64,000 nt of DNA from Citrobacter sp. JGM124 (GTDB taxonomy: Bacteria; Pseudomonadota; Gammaproteobacteria; Enterobacterales; Enterobacteriaceae), in NCBI RefSeq assembly GCF_018257795.1, contig NZ_JAERJD010000001.1:62001-126000 (forward strand), written 5' to 3'. Made by a program: the position numbers and the translations under genes. Under the pieces are notes generated by a model. The model saw only the letters and a program-made list of their open reading frames with translations, was not told the DNA's origin and made no database searches. Within the stretch, counting starts at the first letter, position 1. The number at the start of each line of letters is the position of its first letter. This document shows positions 18,673 to 29,796 of this stretch, one piece after another.

Positions 18673-21396
18673 ATGGCTACGATTCATGTAGACGGCAAAG
18701 AATATGAGGTAAATGGGGCGGACAACCTTCTTGAAGCTTGCCTTTCCCTCGGCCTCGATATTCCTTATTTTTGCTGGCATCCGGCGCTGGGCAGCGTCGG
18801 TGCTTGCCGCCAGTGTGCGGTAAAGCAATATCAGAACGCTGAAGATACCCGCGGCCGCCTGGTAATGTCTTGTATGACACCGGCCTCGGACGGCACCTTC
18901 ATCTCTATTGATGATGGTGAAGCGAATCAGTTCCGGGAAAGTGTCGTAGAGTGGTTAATGACGAACCATCCCCATGACTGTCCGGTTTGTGAAGAGGGGG
19001 GCAACTGTCACCTTCAGGATATGACTGTCATGACCGGTCACAGTTTCCGCCGCTATCGTTTTACTAAGCGTACACACCGTAACCAGGACTTGGGGCCGTT
19101 TATTTCTCACGAGATGAACCGCTGTATCGCCTGTTATCGTTGCGTCCGCTATTACAAAGATTATGCGGACGGTAAAGACTTAGGGGTCTACGGTGCTCAT
19201 GACAATGTCTACTTTGGCCGCCCTGAAGAAGGGACCCTGGAGAGTGAGTTCTCTGGTAACCTGGTAGAGATTTGTCCGACCGGTGTTTTCACCGATAAAA
19301 CGCACTCCGAGCGCTATAACCGTAAATGGGACATGCAGTTCGCACCCAGTATTTGCCAGCAATGTTCCCTGGGCTGTAACACCAGTCCGGGTGAGCGTTA
19401 TGGGGAATTGCGCCGCATTGAAAACCGTTACAATGGTACGGTAAACCACTACTTCCTGTGTGACCGTGGTCGCTTTGGTTATGGTTATGTGAACCGCAAA
19501 GACAGGCCTCGCCAGCCGGTTCAACGCCGTGGCGATGACCTGATTACGCTGAATGCGGAACAAGCCCTGCAAGGAGCCGCAGATATCCTGCGCCAGTCGA
19601 AAAAAGTGATTGGTATTGGTTCACCGCGGGCAAGTATTGAGAGCAACTTTGCCCTGCGTGAACTGGTGGGTGCCAGTAATTTCTACACAGGGATTGCTGC
19701 AGGAGAGCAGGCTCGTCTTGAACTGGTACTGAAAGTTCTGCGTGAAAGTGGGATCCATACCCCGGCACTGCGTGAAATCGAATCTTACGATGCGGTGTTG
19801 ATTTTGGGTGAAGACATTACCCAGACAGGTGCCCGCGCTGCACTGGCTATTCGTCAGGCGGTAAAAGGCAAAGCCCGCGAAATGGCTGCTGCACAAAAAG
19901 TGGCTGACTGGCAGATTGCGGCCATTATGAACATTGGCCAGCACGCTAAACATCCTTTGTTTGTGACGAATGTTGACGATACTCGACTGGATGATATCTC
20001 TGCCTGGACCTATCGTGCCCCGGTTGACGATCAGGCGCGCCTGGGCTTTGCTATTGCTCATGCCCTGGATGCCAATTCACCCGCGGTAGAACTGAGTCGT
20101 GAATTGCAAAACAAAGTGGACGTCATTGTTCAGGCCCTGGCTGGTGCACGCAAGCCGCTCATTGTCTCCGGGACGAATGCCGGTAGCGAAGCGGTACTGC
20201 AGGCTGCTGCCAACGTGGCTAAAGCACTGAAAGGCCGTGGTGCGGATGTGGGTGTGACCATGATTGCCCGTGCGGTTAACAGCATTGGTCTGGGGATGAT
20301 TGGCGGTGGCTCACTGGATGACGCGCTGACTGAACTGGAAACCGGTGCGGCTGATGCCGTCGTGGTGCTTGAGAATGATCTGCACCGTCATGCTTCCGCG
20401 GCTCGTGTTGACGCAGCCCTGAGCAAAGCACCACTGGTGCTGGTCATTGATCATCAACACACCGCCATTATGGACCAGGCGCATCTGGTGCTTTCAACGG
20501 CCAGCTTCGCAGAAAGTGATGGCACCGTCATTAACAATGAAGGTCGGGCACAGCGTTTCTTCCAGGTTTATGACCCTGCTTATTACGACAGCAGCGTTGA
20601 GATGCTGGAAAGCTGGCGCTGGTTGCATTCTCTGCAAAGTATTGTCCAGAATCGCCATGCCGACTGGACGCAGCTTGATCATGTGATTGACGCCTGTGTG
20701 AAAGCATTACCACAACTGGCAGGTATCAAAGATGCAGCGCCAGATGCGAGTTTCCGTATCCGTGGTCAGAAACTGGCGCGTGAACCGCATCGCTACAGTG
20801 GTCGTACTGCTATGCGCGCTAATATCAGTGTGCATGAGCCGCGTCAGCCACAAGATAAAGACACGATGTTTGCCTTCTCCATGGAAGGAAACAACAGCCC
20901 CCTTGCTGATCGTCAGCAAATTCCGTTCGCCTGGGCTCCGGGCTGGAACTCACCTCAAGCCTGGAACAAATTCCAGGCCGAAGTGGGGGGGAGTCTGCGT
21001 CATGGTGATCCGGGCGTGCGTTTGATTGAAGCTTCTGAGACCAGCCTGGACTATTTCACGGCGGTCCCTGAAAGCTTCCATGCTGAAGCAGGTAAATGGC
21101 GTGTGGCCCCTTACTATCACCTGTTTGGTAGTGACGAAATGTCCCAGCGTTCACCGGTATTCCAGCAACGGATGGTTGAGCCATACCTCAAACTGAACCC
21201 GGAAGATGCAGCCACACTAGGCATTAACGCGGGTGGTTTGGTCTCCTTCAGTTATGAAGGTCAGACCCTGAGCCTGCCTCTACAGCTCTCTGCCGGACTC
21301 GCCAGAGGCCTGGTAGGTTTGCCGATGGGGATGCCAGGAATTGCACCTGTGCTTGCGGGTGCCCGTCTTGAGAACCTGCAGGAGGCTGCCCAATGA
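18673..21396 (+). CDS. nuoG: NADH-quinone oxidoreductase subunit G
   Basis: The largest peripheral-arm subunit, 907 residues from the ATG at 18673. An N-terminal ferredoxin-like domain carries the N1b [2Fe-2S] ligands ([15 protein letters not shown]), followed by the HxxxCxxCxxxxxC-type N5 site ([12 protein letters not shown]), the N4 site ([14 protein letters not shown]) and the CQQCSLGCN site of cluster N7. The remainder is a molybdopterin-oxidoreductase-like domain that no longer carries the cofactor. The start at 18673 gives the homologous [15 protein letters not shown] and has GGAAG ten bases upstream; ATGs at 18643 and 18664 are in frame but sit badly relative to that site. The last four bases overlap nuoH. 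Confidence 0.97.
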   Translation: MATIHVDGKEYEVNGADNLLEACLSLGLDIPYFCWHPALGSVGACRQCAVKQYQNAEDTRGRLVMSCMTPASDGTFISIDDGEANQFRESVVEWLMTNHPHDCPVCEEGGNCHLQDMTVMTGHSFRRYRFTKRTHRNQDLGPFISHEMNRCIACYRCVRYYKDYADGKDLGVYGAHDNVYFGRPEEGTLESEFSGNLVEICPTGVFTDKTHSERYNRKWDMQFAPSICQQCSLGCNTSPGERYGELRRIENRYNGTVNHYFLCDRGRFGYGYVNRKDRPRQPVQRRGDDLITLNAEQALQGAADILRQSKKVIGIGSPRASIESNFALRELVGASNFYTGIAAGEQARLELVLKVLRESGIHTPALREIESYDAVLILGEDITQTGARAALAIRQAVKGKAREMAAAQKVADWQIAAIMNIGQHAKHPLFVTNVDDTRLDDISAWTYRAPVDDQARLGFAIAHALDANSPAVELSRELQNKVDVIVQALAGARKPLIVSGTNAGSEAVLQAAANVAKALKGRGADVGVTMIARAVNSIGLGMIGGGSLDDALTELETGAADAVVVLENDLHRHASAARVDAALSKAPLVLVIDHQHTAIMDQAHLVLSTASFAESDGTVINNEGRAQRFFQVYDPAYYDSSVEMLESWRWLHSLQSIVQNRHADWTQLDHVIDACVKALPQLAGIKDAAPDASFRIRGQKLAREPHRYSGRTAMRANISVHEPRQPQDKDTMFAFSMEGNNSPLADRQQIPFAWAPGWNSPQAWNKFQAEVGGSLRHGDPGVRLIEASETSLDYFTAVPESFHAEAGKWRVAPYYHLFGSDEMSQRSPVFQQRMVEPYLKLNPEDAATLGINAGGLVSFSYEGQTLSLPLQLSAGLARGLVGLPMGMPGIAPVLAGARLENLQEAAQ

Positions 21397-22370
21397 GTTG
21401 GTTCACGCCGGATGTTATTGAAATTCTCATCAGCATCCTTAAAGCCGTAGTAATTGTGTTAGTGGTGGTGGTGTGTGGCGCGTTTATGAGCTTTGGTGAG
21501 CGTCGCTTGCTGGGGCTCTTCCAGAACCGCTACGGGCCAAACCGTGTGGGTTGGGGCGGATCGCTTCAGCTGGCGGCTGACATGATCAAAATGTTCTTTA
21601 AAGAGGACTGGATCCCGAAGTTCGCTGACCGATTCGTCTTTACCATCGCCCCAGTGATTGCGTTTACCTCACTGTTACTGGCATTTACCATTGTGCCAGT
21701 GAGCCCAACTTGGGTGGTTGCTGATCTGAATATCGGGATTCTGTTCTTCCTGATGCTGGCGGGGCTCGGTGTTTACGCCGTGCTGTTTGCTGGCTGGTCA
21801 AGTAACAACAAATATGCCCTGTTGGGTGCGATGCGTGCTTCCGCTCAGACGTTAAGCTACGAAGTATTTTTAGGGTTGTCTCTGATGGGGGTGGTTGCCC
21901 AGGCCGGTTCATTTAATATGACCGACATCGTCAATAATCAGGCTAATCTCTGGAATGTGATCCCACAATTTTTTGGCTTTGTGACCTTTGCCATTGCGGG
22001 TGTTGCGGTTTGTCACCGTCACCCGTTTGACCAGCCAGAAGCTGAACAAGAACTGGCGGATGGCTACCATGTTGAATATTCCGGTATGAAGTTTGGCCTG
22101 TTCTTCGTGGGTGAGTATGTTGGCATTGTGACTATATCGGCCATGATTGTGACCCTGTTTTTTGGTGGCTGGCACGGTCCATGGTTACCCCCGTTCATCT
22201 GGTTCGCACTGAAAACAGCGTTCTTCATGATGATGTTCATTTTGATTCGCGCAGCGTTACCTCGTCCTCGTTACGATCAGGTGATGTCTTTTGGCTGGAA
22301 AATTTGCCTGCCATTGACGCTTATCAATTTGCTGGTGACCGCCGCGGTCATTCTTTACCAGGCACCATAA
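21393..22370 (+). CDS. nuoH: NADH-quinone oxidoreductase subunit H
   Basis: A 325-residue membrane subunit with about eight helices at the junction with the peripheral arm, forming part of the quinone channel. Conserved loops [41 protein letters not shown] and the acidic [20 protein letters not shown] are present. The ATG at 21393 overlaps the nuoG stop by four bases. It is followed after 14 bases by nuoI. Confidence 0.98.
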   Translation: MSWFTPDVIEILISILKAVVIVLVVVVCGAFMSFGERRLLGLFQNRYGPNRVGWGGSLQLAADMIKMFFKEDWIPKFADRFVFTIAPVIAFTSLLLAFTIVPVSPTWVVADLNIGILFFLMLAGLGVYAVLFAGWSSNNKYALLGAMRASAQTLSYEVFLGLSLMGVVAQAGSFNMTDIVNNQANLWNVIPQFFGFVTFAIAGVAVCHRHPFDQPEAEQELADGYHVEYSGMKFGLFFVGEYVGIVTISAMIVTLFFGGWHGPWLPPFIWFALKTAFFMMMFILIRAALPRPRYDQVMSFGWKICLPLTLINLLVTAAVILYQAP

Positions 22371-22384
22371 GGGGTGAATAAACC

Positions 22385-22927
22385 ATGACATTAAAAGAGT
22401 TAGTGGTTGGTTTCGGCACCCAGGTACGCAGTATCTGGATGATTGGCATGCATGCTTTCGCCAAACGTGAAACGCGCATGTATCCGGAAGAGCCAGTCTA
22501 CCTGCCGCCGCGCTACCGTGGTCGTATTGTGTTAACCCGTGACCCGGATGGGGAAGAGCGTTGTGTTGCCTGTAACCTGTGTGCGGTTGCCTGTCCTGTT
22601 GGCTGCATTTCCTTGCAAAAAGCGGAGATGCAGGATGGTCGTTGGTACCCGGAATTTTTCCGCATCAACTTCTCTCGTTGCATCTTCTGTGGTTTGTGTG
22701 AAGAAGCCTGCCCGACTACCGCTATTCAGCTCACCCCGGACTTTGAATTAGGTGAGTTCAAGCGCCAGGACTTGGTGTATGAAAAAGAGGATCTGCTGAT
22801 CTCCGGTCCGGGCAAATACCCGGAATATAACTTCTACCGGATGGCAGGTATGGCAATCGACGGCAAAGATAAAGGTCAGGCGGAAAACGAAGCCCAGCCT
22901 ATCGACGTCAAAGGCCTGTTACCTTAA
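22385..22927 (+). CDS. nuoI: NADH-quinone oxidoreductase subunit I
   Basis: A 180-residue ferredoxin-like subunit with two [4Fe-4S] clusters, N6a and N6b. Two complete ligand motifs are seen: [15 protein letters not shown] and [13 protein letters not shown]. The N-terminus contains the amphipathic segment that lies on NuoH. The start at 22385 gives [18 protein letters not shown], as in E. coli. Confidence 0.98.
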   Translation: MTLKELVVGFGTQVRSIWMIGMHAFAKRETRMYPEEPVYLPPRYRGRIVLTRDPDGEERCVACNLCAVACPVGCISLQKAEMQDGRWYPEFFRINFSRCIFCGLCEEACPTTAIQLTPDFELGEFKRQDLVYEKEDLLISGPGKYPEYNFYRMAGMAIDGKDKGQAENEAQPIDVKGLLP

Positions 22928-22937
22928 GGAGTCAGGA

Positions 22938-23495
22938 ATGCAATTCGCTTTTTATATTTGTGCCATTGTGGCGGTCCTGACCACCCTTAGGGTGGTAACG
23001 CATACCAATCCGGTTCATGCATTGCTTTACCTGATTGTCTCTTTGCTGGCGATCTCCGGGGTCTTTTTCTCCCTTGGTGCATACTTTGCCGGGGCGCTGG
23101 AAATCATCGTTTACGCGGGTGCCATCATGGTGCTGTTCGTCTTCGTTGTGATGATGCTGAATCTGGGTAACTCGGTACAGCAGCAAGAGCGGGAATGGCT
23201 GAAACCACAAGTCTGGATCGGCCCGGGTATTCTTTCCGCATTGTTGTTAGTGGTACTGGTTTACGCTATTGCAGGTATTAATGACCAGGGGATCAGCGGG
23301 GCGAATATTGATGCTAAAGATGTAGGTATTTCCCTGTTTGGCCCTTATGTCCTGGCGGTTGAATTAGCCTCAATGCTGTTACTGTCCGGACTGGTGGTTG
23401 CATTCCATCTTGGTCGCGAAGACCGGGCTGGTGAAGTATTAAGCAATCGTCCGGCTGACAAGGTTGTGAGACAGAAATCGGAGGAGAACGTATGA
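22938..23495 (+). CDS. nuoJ: NADH-quinone oxidoreductase subunit J
   Basis: A 185-residue membrane-arm subunit with five predicted helices. The [23 protein letters not shown] segment (third helix) is the family core and contains the glutamate and tyrosine of the proton pathway. It starts at the ATG at 22938 with AAGGAGTC upstream. The last four bases overlap nuoK. Confidence 0.97.
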   Translation: MQFAFYICAIVAVLTTLRVVTHTNPVHALLYLIVSLLAISGVFFSLGAYFAGALEIIVYAGAIMVLFVFVVMMLNLGNSVQQQEREWLKPQVWIGPGILSALLLVVLVYAIAGINDQGISGANIDAKDVGISLFGPYVLAVELASMLLLSGLVVAFHLGREDRAGEVLSNRPADKVVRQKSEENV

Positions 23496-23794
23496 TTCCG
23501 TTGCAACATGGGCTGATCCTTGCCGCTATCTTATTCGTGCTGGGGCTGACGGGGTTAACTATCCGCCGTAATCTGCTCTTTATGCTGATAAGCCTTGAAG
23601 TGATGATCAATGCTGCTGCGCTGGCTTTTGTGGTTGCCGGGAGCTATTGGGGCCAGCCTGATGGTCAGGTGATGTATATCCTTGCGATTAGTTTAGCTGC
23701 GGCTGAAGCCAGTATTGGCCTCGCGTTGTTACTGCAGCTCCATCGTCGTCGCCAGAACCTGAATATCGATTCAGTAAGTGAGATGCGTGGATGA
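23492..23794 (+). CDS. nuoK: NADH-quinone oxidoreductase subunit K
   Basis: A 100-residue, three-helix antiporter-like subunit. The two membrane glutamates needed for proton transfer are in [12 protein letters not shown] (E36) and [10 protein letters not shown] (E72). It begins within the last bases of nuoJ and ends within the first bases of nuoL, so J, K and L are translationally coupled. Confidence 0.98.
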   Translation: MIPLQHGLILAAILFVLGLTGLTIRRNLLFMLISLEVMINAAALAFVVAGSYWGQPDGQVMYILAISLAAAEASIGLALLLQLHRRRQNLNIDSVSEMRG

Positions 23795-25632
23795 ACCTTC
23801 TCTGGTTAACTATTTTTCTGCCATTACTTGGCTTCTTATTACTGGCATTCTCTCGTGGGCGCTGGTCTGAAAATGTTTCCGCTACTATTGGTGCCGGCTC
23901 TGTCGGGCTTGCTGCTCTGGTCACACTGATTGCGGGCATAGAGTTCCTTGGTGGTGACCGCCATGCATTTATCCAGCCTTTATGGACCTGGATGGCGGTG
24001 AATAATTTTGACATTGGTGTCACACTGCAACTGGATGGTTTGTCATTAACCATGCTGTCTGTGGTAACGGGCGTCGGCTTTCTTATCCACATTTTTGCCT
24101 CCTGGTATATGCGTGGTGAAGAGGGATACTCACGTTTCTTTGCCTATACGAACCTGTTTATTGCCAGCATGGTTGTTCTGGTGCTTGCCGATAACCTGAT
24201 GCTGATGTATTTGGGCTGGGAAGGGGTAGGGCTTTGTTCTTACTTATTGATCGGTTTCTATTACACCGATCCGAAGAACGGCGCCGCGGCGATGAAAGCC
24301 TTTATTGTGACCCGTGTCGGGGACGTTTTTCTGGCGTTCGGTATGTTCATTCTCTTCAAAGAGCTGGGCACCCTGAACTTCAGCGAACTGGTTCAACTTG
24401 CGCCACAACACTTCGCCGCAGACAATCATATGCTGAATCTGGCAACCCTGATGCTGTTGGGTGGTGCGGTGGGTAAATCTGCCCAGCTGCCACTGCAAAC
24501 CTGGCTTGCGGATGCGATGGCAGGCCCCACGCCTGTTTCTGCATTGATCCACGCAGCAACTATGGTTACCGCTGGTGTTTACTTGATTGCTCGTACACAT
24601 GGTTTGTTCCTGCTGACGCCAGAGGTACTGGAGCTGGTCGGTATCATTGGTGCAGTGACTCTGGTCATGGCAGGCTTTTGTGCTCTGGTGCAGACGGATA
24701 TCAAACGTATTCTGGCTTATTCCACCATGAGTCAGCTTGGATATATGTTCCTGGCGCTTGGGGTACAAGCATGGGATGCGGCGATTTTCCATTTGATGAT
24801 CCATGCATTCTTTAAGGCATTGCTGTTCCTTTCCGCAGGTTCGGTTATCCTGGCGTGCCATCACGAACAAAATATCTTCAAAATGGGTGGGTTGCGTAAG
24901 TCTATTCCGTTGGTATACGTCTGCTTCCTGATTGGTGGTGCTGCATTATCTGCGCTGCCTGTCATTAGTGCGGGTTTCTACAGTAAAGATGAAATCCTCG
25001 AAGGCGCACTGGCGAACGGTCATATGTACTTACTGATTGCTGGCCTGGCCGGCGCATTGCTGACCCCACTGTATACCTTCCGTCTGATCTATGTTGCCTT
25101 CCATGGCAAAGAACAGATCAAGGCACATGCGGGTAAAGGTATTACCCATCATCTGCCGCTGATTGTACTGGCGGTATTATCGACCTTTATTGGTGCGATG
25201 ATTGTACAGCCGTTGCAGGGTGTTTTACCGGATACCACTGCATTAACTCACGATAACAAGCTGACACTGGAAACTATCTCAGGTGTTATTGCTCTTGCCG
25301 GATTGCTGATTGCCAGCGGGCTGTGGTTAGGGAAGCGTACTCTGGTTACCGCGCTGGCTAATAGCACGCCAGGTCGCCTGCTGAGTAAGCTGTGGTTCAA
25401 TGCCTGGGGCTTTGATTGCCTGTACGACAAACTGTTTGTTAAACCATTCCTGGGTATCTCGTGGCTGCTTAAGCGTGATCCACTGAATGCCCTGATGAAC
25501 ATTCCCGCTATTGTAGCCCGCGTTGCTGGTCGTGGTCTGTTAGTGAGTGAGAATGGTTATCTGCGTTGGTATGTGGCATCCATGAGCATTGGTGCCGTTG
25601 TGGTACTGACTTTGTTGTTGGTTCTGCATTAA
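23791..25632 (+). CDS. nuoL: NADH-quinone oxidoreductase subunit L
   Basis: A 613-residue Mrp-antiporter-like proton pump subunit at the far end of the membrane arm, with about 16 helices and the long lateral helix at the C-terminus. Diagnostic segments are [18 protein letters not shown] (with the key glutamate), [35 protein letters not shown] and [20 protein letters not shown]. The ATG at 23791 overlaps nuoK by four bases. The spacer to nuoM is 84 bases and contains a GC-rich hairpin. Confidence 0.98.
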   Translation: MNLLWLTIFLPLLGFLLLAFSRGRWSENVSATIGAGSVGLAALVTLIAGIEFLGGDRHAFIQPLWTWMAVNNFDIGVTLQLDGLSLTMLSVVTGVGFLIHIFASWYMRGEEGYSRFFAYTNLFIASMVVLVLADNLMLMYLGWEGVGLCSYLLIGFYYTDPKNGAAAMKAFIVTRVGDVFLAFGMFILFKELGTLNFSELVQLAPQHFAADNHMLNLATLMLLGGAVGKSAQLPLQTWLADAMAGPTPVSALIHAATMVTAGVYLIARTHGLFLLTPEVLELVGIIGAVTLVMAGFCALVQTDIKRILAYSTMSQLGYMFLALGVQAWDAAIFHLMIHAFFKALLFLSAGSVILACHHEQNIFKMGGLRKSIPLVYVCFLIGGAALSALPVISAGFYSKDEILEGALANGHMYLLIAGLAGALLTPLYTFRLIYVAFHGKEQIKAHAGKGITHHLPLIVLAVLSTFIGAMIVQPLQGVLPDTTALTHDNKLTLETISGVIALAGLLIASGLWLGKRTLVTALANSTPGRLLSKLWFNAWGFDCLYDKLFVKPFLGISWLLKRDPLNALMNIPAIVARVAGRGLLVSENGYLRWYVASMSIGAVVVLTLLLVLH

Positions 25633-25647
25633 TCCAATGGTGAGTTC

Positions 25648-25670
25648 CCCCTCTGTTAACCGGAGGGGGG
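25648..25670 (+). promoter_or_regulatory. GC-rich hairpin between nuoL and nuoM
   Basis: CCCCCTC (25648-25654) pairs with GAGGGGG (25664-25670) around a nine-base loop. No T run follows, so it is more likely a message-stability or partial-termination structure than a strong terminator. nuoM starts 47 bases further on. Confidence 0.5.
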
Positions 25671-25716
25671 CGTGAGCGATGTATAAGATTTATTTTAATA
25701 AGGGACACAAAACGCC

Positions 25717-27246
25717 ATGCTATTACCCTGGCTAATATTAATCCCCTTTATCGGTGGGTTCTTCTGCTGGCAGACCGAACGCTTCGGCGTGAAAGTGCCG
25801 CGCTGGATTGCACTGATTACCATGGGGCTGACACTGGTACTGACTCTGCAACTGTGGTTGCAGGCCGACTATTCTTTGACGCAGTCTCCAGGTTTGCCAC
25901 AGTGGCAGTCTGAATTTATTCTGCCCTGGATACCCAGTTTCGGTATTTCAGTTCATCTGGCACTGGATGGTCTGTCATTACTGATGGCAGTGCTCACCGC
26001 ATTGTTGGGTGTTCTGGCGGTACTCTGTTCCTGGAATGAAAACCAAAAATATCAGGGCTTTTTCCACCTGAATCTGATGTGGATCCTGGGCGGCGTGATG
26101 GGGGTTTTCCTCTCTATCGACCTGTTTTTGTTCTTCTTCTTCTGGGAAATGATGCTGGTTCCTATGTACTTCCTGATTGCACTGTGGGGTTATAAATCCG
26201 CCACCGGGAAGACGCGTATTAATGCGGCAAACAAGTTTTTTATCTACACCCAGGCAAGTGGTCTGGTGATGCTGGTTGCCATTCTGGGGCTGGTGTTTGT
26301 TCATTATAACGCGACAGGTATTTGGACCTTTAACTATGAGCAGTTACTGAATACACCGATGTCCCACGGTGTTGAATGGCTGCTGATGCTGGGCTTCTTC
26401 ATTGCATTTGCGGTGAAAATGCCTGTGGTGCCGTTGCATGGCTGGTTGCCGGATGCTCACTCACAAGCGCCAACCGCTGGTTCTGTTGACTTGGCCGGTA
26501 TTTTGCTGAAGACCGCAGCTTATGGTCTGTTACGTTTCTCGCTGCCACTGTTTCCTGAAGCGTCAGCTGCCTTTGCCCCGGTTGCCATGGTGCTGGGTGT
26601 GATTGGTATCTTCTACGGGGCGTGGCTGGCTTTCGCCCAGACAGATATCAAGCGTCTGATTGCCTATACTTCCGTTTCGCATATGGGTTTTGTATTAATC
26701 GCCATCTATACCGGTAGCCTGCTGGCTTATCAGGGGGCGGTGATTCAAATGATTGCACATGGCCTGTCGGCAGCAGCGCTGTTTATTATCTGCGGCCAGC
26801 TTTATGAGCGTTTGCATACCCGTGATATGCGTCAGATGGGGGGCTTGTGGAATAAAATTAAATGGTTACCAGGCCTGTCACTGTTCTTTGCAGTGGCCAA
26901 CCTCGGGATGCCGGGTACCGGTAACTTTGTCGGCGAATTTATGATGCTGTTCGGCAGCTTCCAGGTTGTGCCTGTTATCACTGTTATCGCGACGTTTGGT
27001 GTGGTATTCGCCTCGGTTTACTCTCTGGCAATGTTGCATCGTGCTTACTTCGGTAAAGCACAAAGTGAGATAAGCGCCAAGACATTGCCGGGTATGACGG
27101 CACGTGAATTCTCAATTATTTTGTTCCTGGTGGCACTGTTAGTTCTGTTGGGTATTTTCCCGCAGCCAGTTCTGGATACCTCTCATGCCTCCATGAGTAA
27201 TATTCAGCAGTGGTTCACACAGTCCATTTCTACTACAAGGCCGTAA
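25717..27246 (+). CDS. nuoM: NADH-quinone oxidoreductase subunit M
   Basis: A 509-residue Mrp-antiporter-like proton pump subunit. Conserved are FFFFWEMMLVPMYFLIALWGY with the essential membrane glutamate, AVKMPVVPLHGWLPDAHSQAPTAGSVDLAGILLK with the key lysine, and DIKRLIAYTSVSHMGFVLI. It starts at the ATG at 25717 behind AAGGGA. It ends six bases before nuoN. Confidence 0.98.
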   Translation: MLLPWLILIPFIGGFFCWQTERFGVKVPRWIALITMGLTLVLTLQLWLQADYSLTQSPGLPQWQSEFILPWIPSFGISVHLALDGLSLLMAVLTALLGVLAVLCSWNENQKYQGFFHLNLMWILGGVMGVFLSIDLFLFFFFWEMMLVPMYFLIALWGYKSATGKTRINAANKFFIYTQASGLVMLVAILGLVFVHYNATGIWTFNYEQLLNTPMSHGVEWLLMLGFFIAFAVKMPVVPLHGWLPDAHSQAPTAGSVDLAGILLKTAAYGLLRFSLPLFPEASAAFAPVAMVLGVIGIFYGAWLAFAQTDIKRLIAYTSVSHMGFVLIAIYTGSLLAYQGAVIQMIAHGLSAAALFIICGQLYERLHTRDMRQMGGLWNKIKWLPGLSLFFAVANLGMPGTGNFVGEFMMLFGSFQVVPVITVIATFGVVFASVYSLAMLHRAYFGKAQSEISAKTLPGMTAREFSIILFLVALLVLLGIFPQPVLDTSHASMSNIQQWFTQSISTTRP

Positions 27247-27252
27247 TTCGCC

Positions 27253-28710
27253 ATGACTATAACTGCTCAACATTTGATTGCGCTACTCCCGCTGTTAATC
27301 GTCGGATTGACGGTGGTGGTTGTGATGCTCTCCATTGCGTGGCGGCGAGACCACTTTCTTAGTGCCACGCTTTCAGTTATCGGCCTAAACGCTGCATTAG
27401 TTTCTTTGTGGTTTGTAGGTCAGGTGGGGGCGATGGATGTCACACCACTGATGCGGGTTGATGGCTATGCCATGCTGTATACGGGACTTGTGATACTGGC
27501 GAGCCTCGCTACCTGTACTTTCGCTTATCCCTGGTTACAGGGCTACAACGATAACCGTGACGAGTTTTACCTGCTGGTACTGATTGCGGCACTGGGCGGC
27601 ATTTTGCTGGCGAATGCGAACCATATGGCTTCGCTATTCCTGGGCATTGAATTAATCTCCCTGCCATTATTTGGTTTGGTGGGTTACGCTTACCGTCAGA
27701 AACGTTCCCTTGAAGCCAGTATTAAGTACACCATTCTGTCGGCGGCGGCCTCTTCGTTCTTACTGTTTGGTATCGCGCTGATTTATGCTAACTCTGGTCA
27801 GTTATCATTTGTCGAATTGGGTAAGAGCCTGTCTGACAATATGCTGAGTCAGCCATTGTTACTGGCAGGCCTGGGGATGCTGATTGTTGGTATTGGCTTT
27901 AAACTGTCACTGGTGCCATTCCATTTATGGACACCGGATGTCTATCAGGGCGCGCCAGCCCCGGTTTCCACTTTCCTGGCCACTGCCAGTAAAATCGCCA
28001 TTTTTGCTGTAGTGATGCGACTGTTCCTCTATGTTCCATTCGAGGATAATGGATCAGTTCGTGTGGTACTGGGCCTGATTGCCTTTGCCTCCATGATTTT
28101 TGGTAACGTGATGGCATTGACCCAGTCGAATATCAAGCGTCTGTTAGGTTATTCCTCTATCGCTCACCTCGGCTATTTAATGGTGGCGCTGATTGCTTTA
28201 CAGGACGGCACGTTGCCGAGAGAAGCGGTAGGTATCTACCTGGCGGGTTATCTGTTTAGTAGCCTGGGCGCATTTGGCGTGGTTAGCCTGATGTCCAGCC
28301 CGTACCGTGGTTCTGATGCTGATTCGCTGTTCTCTTACCGCGGCCTGTTTTGGCATAAGCCAGTACTGTCTGCTGTTATGACGATTATGATGTTGTCACT
28401 GGCAGGTATCCCAATGACACTGGGCTTCATTGGCAAATTCTACATTATTGCCGTGGGTGTCCAGTCTCACCTGTGGTGGTTAACAGGGGCTGTCATTGCC
28501 GGTAGTGCTATTGGTGTCTACTACTATCTGCGCGTCATGGTTAGCCTGTATCTGAAGGCTCCGGAGCAGCTGAATCGTGATACGCCGTCCAACTGGGCGC
28601 TGACCGCCGGGGGGATCGTGGTACTGATCTCAGCTATTCTGGTTCTGGTGCTGGGTATTTACCCACAACCGCTTGTCAGCCTGGTTGAGTTAGCACAACC
28701 CCTGATGTAA
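27253..28710 (+). CDS. nuoN: NADH-quinone oxidoreductase subunit N
   Basis: The last nuo gene encodes a 485-residue antiporter-like subunit. [20 protein letters not shown] with the conserved glutamate, [24 protein letters not shown] and [25 protein letters not shown] are characteristic. It begins six bases after nuoM. Transcription should end at the hairpin at 28750-28799. Confidence 0.98.
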   Translation: MTITAQHLIALLPLLIVGLTVVVVMLSIAWRRDHFLSATLSVIGLNAALVSLWFVGQVGAMDVTPLMRVDGYAMLYTGLVILASLATCTFAYPWLQGYNDNRDEFYLLVLIAALGGILLANANHMASLFLGIELISLPLFGLVGYAYRQKRSLEASIKYTILSAAASSFLLFGIALIYANSGQLSFVELGKSLSDNMLSQPLLLAGLGMLIVGIGFKLSLVPFHLWTPDVYQGAPAPVSTFLATASKIAIFAVVMRLFLYVPFEDNGSVRVVLGLIAFASMIFGNVMALTQSNIKRLLGYSSIAHLGYLMVALIALQDGTLPREAVGIYLAGYLFSSLGAFGVVSLMSSPYRGSDADSLFSYRGLFWHKPVLSAVMTIMMLSLAGIPMTLGFIGKFYIIAVGVQSHLWWLTGAVIAGSAIGVYYYLRVMVSLYLKAPEQLNRDTPSNWALTAGGIVVLISAILVLVLGIYPQPLVSLVELAQPLM

Positions 28711-28749
28711 CCCTGAGTGTGTCAACACGCTAAAACGGCTGTACTACTG

Positions 28750-28799
28750 AACTGCACCCAAAAAGTTGGACGCCCAACGAAGTAAGGTGCAGTTTTTTA
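28750..28799 (+). terminator. Terminator of the nuo operon
   Basis: AACTGCACC (28750-28758) pairs perfectly with GGTGCAGTT (28786-28794), and the T run continues to 28798. An inner GTTGG/CCAAC stem (28765-28778) is also possible. The sequence of the left arm with the following CAAAAAGTTGGAC resembles the ends of IS3-family (IS150-type) insertion sequences, discussed as a finding. Confidence 0.8.
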
Positions 28800-28867
28800 T
28801 TGTCAGTTATCGGTTATTTATTATCTACAATACTAACTATGGCAGAGATACCCGATCAGGAGTCACT

Positions 28868-29341
28868 ATGATTAACTGGCATAACCTTCACCACAGTGAG
28901 TTAACGGTTACCCAGCTTTATGCGGTGCTACAGCTTCGTTGTGCTGTATTTGTGGTTGAGCAGAACTGTGTTTATCAGGATGTGGATGGAGAAGATCTTC
29001 AGGGGAATAATCGCCATATCCTTGGGTTCCACGGAGGGGAGTTAGTGGCTTATGCGCGGATACTGCACAGTGACAATCAGCTTGAGCCGGTTGTTATCGG
29101 GCGAGTCATTGTGTCATCCCAACTACGGGGGAAACAAGTGGGCGAGCAGTTAATGCAATTTACCCTGCAAGCCTGTCAGCGACAGTGGCCTGACAAATCA
29201 ATTTATCTTGGCGCACAGGCGCATCTGCAATGCTTCTACCAGCGGTTTGGTTTTTCGGCTGTCACGCCTGAATACGATGAAGATGGTATTCTTCACATTG
29301 GCATGGCAAGAGAGCCTCTGAGCGAAGTTCATAATGATTGA
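28868..29341 (+). CDS. elaA: GNAT-family N-acetyltransferase ElaA
   Basis: A 157-residue GNAT acetyltransferase of unknown substrate. The fold signatures are RCAVFVVEQNCVYQDVDG near the N-terminus and the acetyl-CoA loop VIGRVIVSSQLRGKQVGEQL, with ACQRQWPDKSIYLGAQAHLQ and FYQRFGFSAV towards the end. The frame is open from 28766, but the start is placed at the ATG at 28868 because MINWHNLHHSELTV aligns with the E. coli N-terminus and a CAGGAGTC ribosome site precedes it. The longer frame would overlap the nuo terminator. Confidence 0.93.
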   Translation: MINWHNLHHSELTVTQLYAVLQLRCAVFVVEQNCVYQDVDGEDLQGNNRHILGFHGGELVAYARILHSDNQLEPVVIGRVIVSSQLRGKQVGEQLMQFTLQACQRQWPDKSIYLGAQAHLQCFYQRFGFSAVTPEYDEDGILHIGMAREPLSEVHND

Positions 29342-29380
29342 TTATAGTTAGAGAGACTATTTTTTCTCACAGGAGCAATT

Positions 29381-29692
29381 ATGTCTAAATACCTGTTCAC
29401 ACCGGAAGATGATGTTGTATTACTGAGAGAAACACTGGAGCAAGTGCTCTACACCCTCGATGATCCTGACAACCCGTATTACGTTGAAATGAAACTCCAG
29501 GCCGCACGGCGCTTGCAGGAAGTAAACGATCGTTTGAGCGGCCGTGCGGAGCAGGGGTATGACTCACTCAAGCAAGCTACTTGCTGGGCCGATAATTATC
29601 TTCACCATAAACCATGGCACAGTATCGGTATAAGCACCGCTGTCGGTGTCATCGTCGGTTTTGTTCTGTCACATTGTACCGAGCAGGACTAG
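29381..29692 (+). CDS. elaB: ElaB/YqjD/DUF883 family membrane-anchored protein
   Basis: A 103-residue protein with a helical, charged N-terminal domain (about 1-75) and one C-terminal membrane segment (about 79-97, IGISTAVGVIVGFVLSH). E. coli members are inner-membrane proteins, made mainly in stationary phase, that associate with ribosomes through their soluble domain. The HKPWHSIGIS motif just before the membrane segment is the family mark. The usual basic ending after the helix is replaced here by HCTEQD. It is transcribed in the same direction as elaA and lies 40 bases behind it. Confidence 0.9.
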   Translation: MSKYLFTPEDDVVLLRETLEQVLYTLDDPDNPYYVEMKLQAARRLQEVNDRLSGRAEQGYDSLKQATCWADNYLHHKPWHSIGISTAVGVIVGFVLSHCTEQD

Positions 29693-29796
29693 CTTGTTAT
29701 AAAAAAAGAAACATAAGTTACTGAACATAGTAGCCTGTTTTTTTTATTATAAAAAACCACGTATAGTAAGTTGTTTTCAGGGAAGGTGAAGTCATT

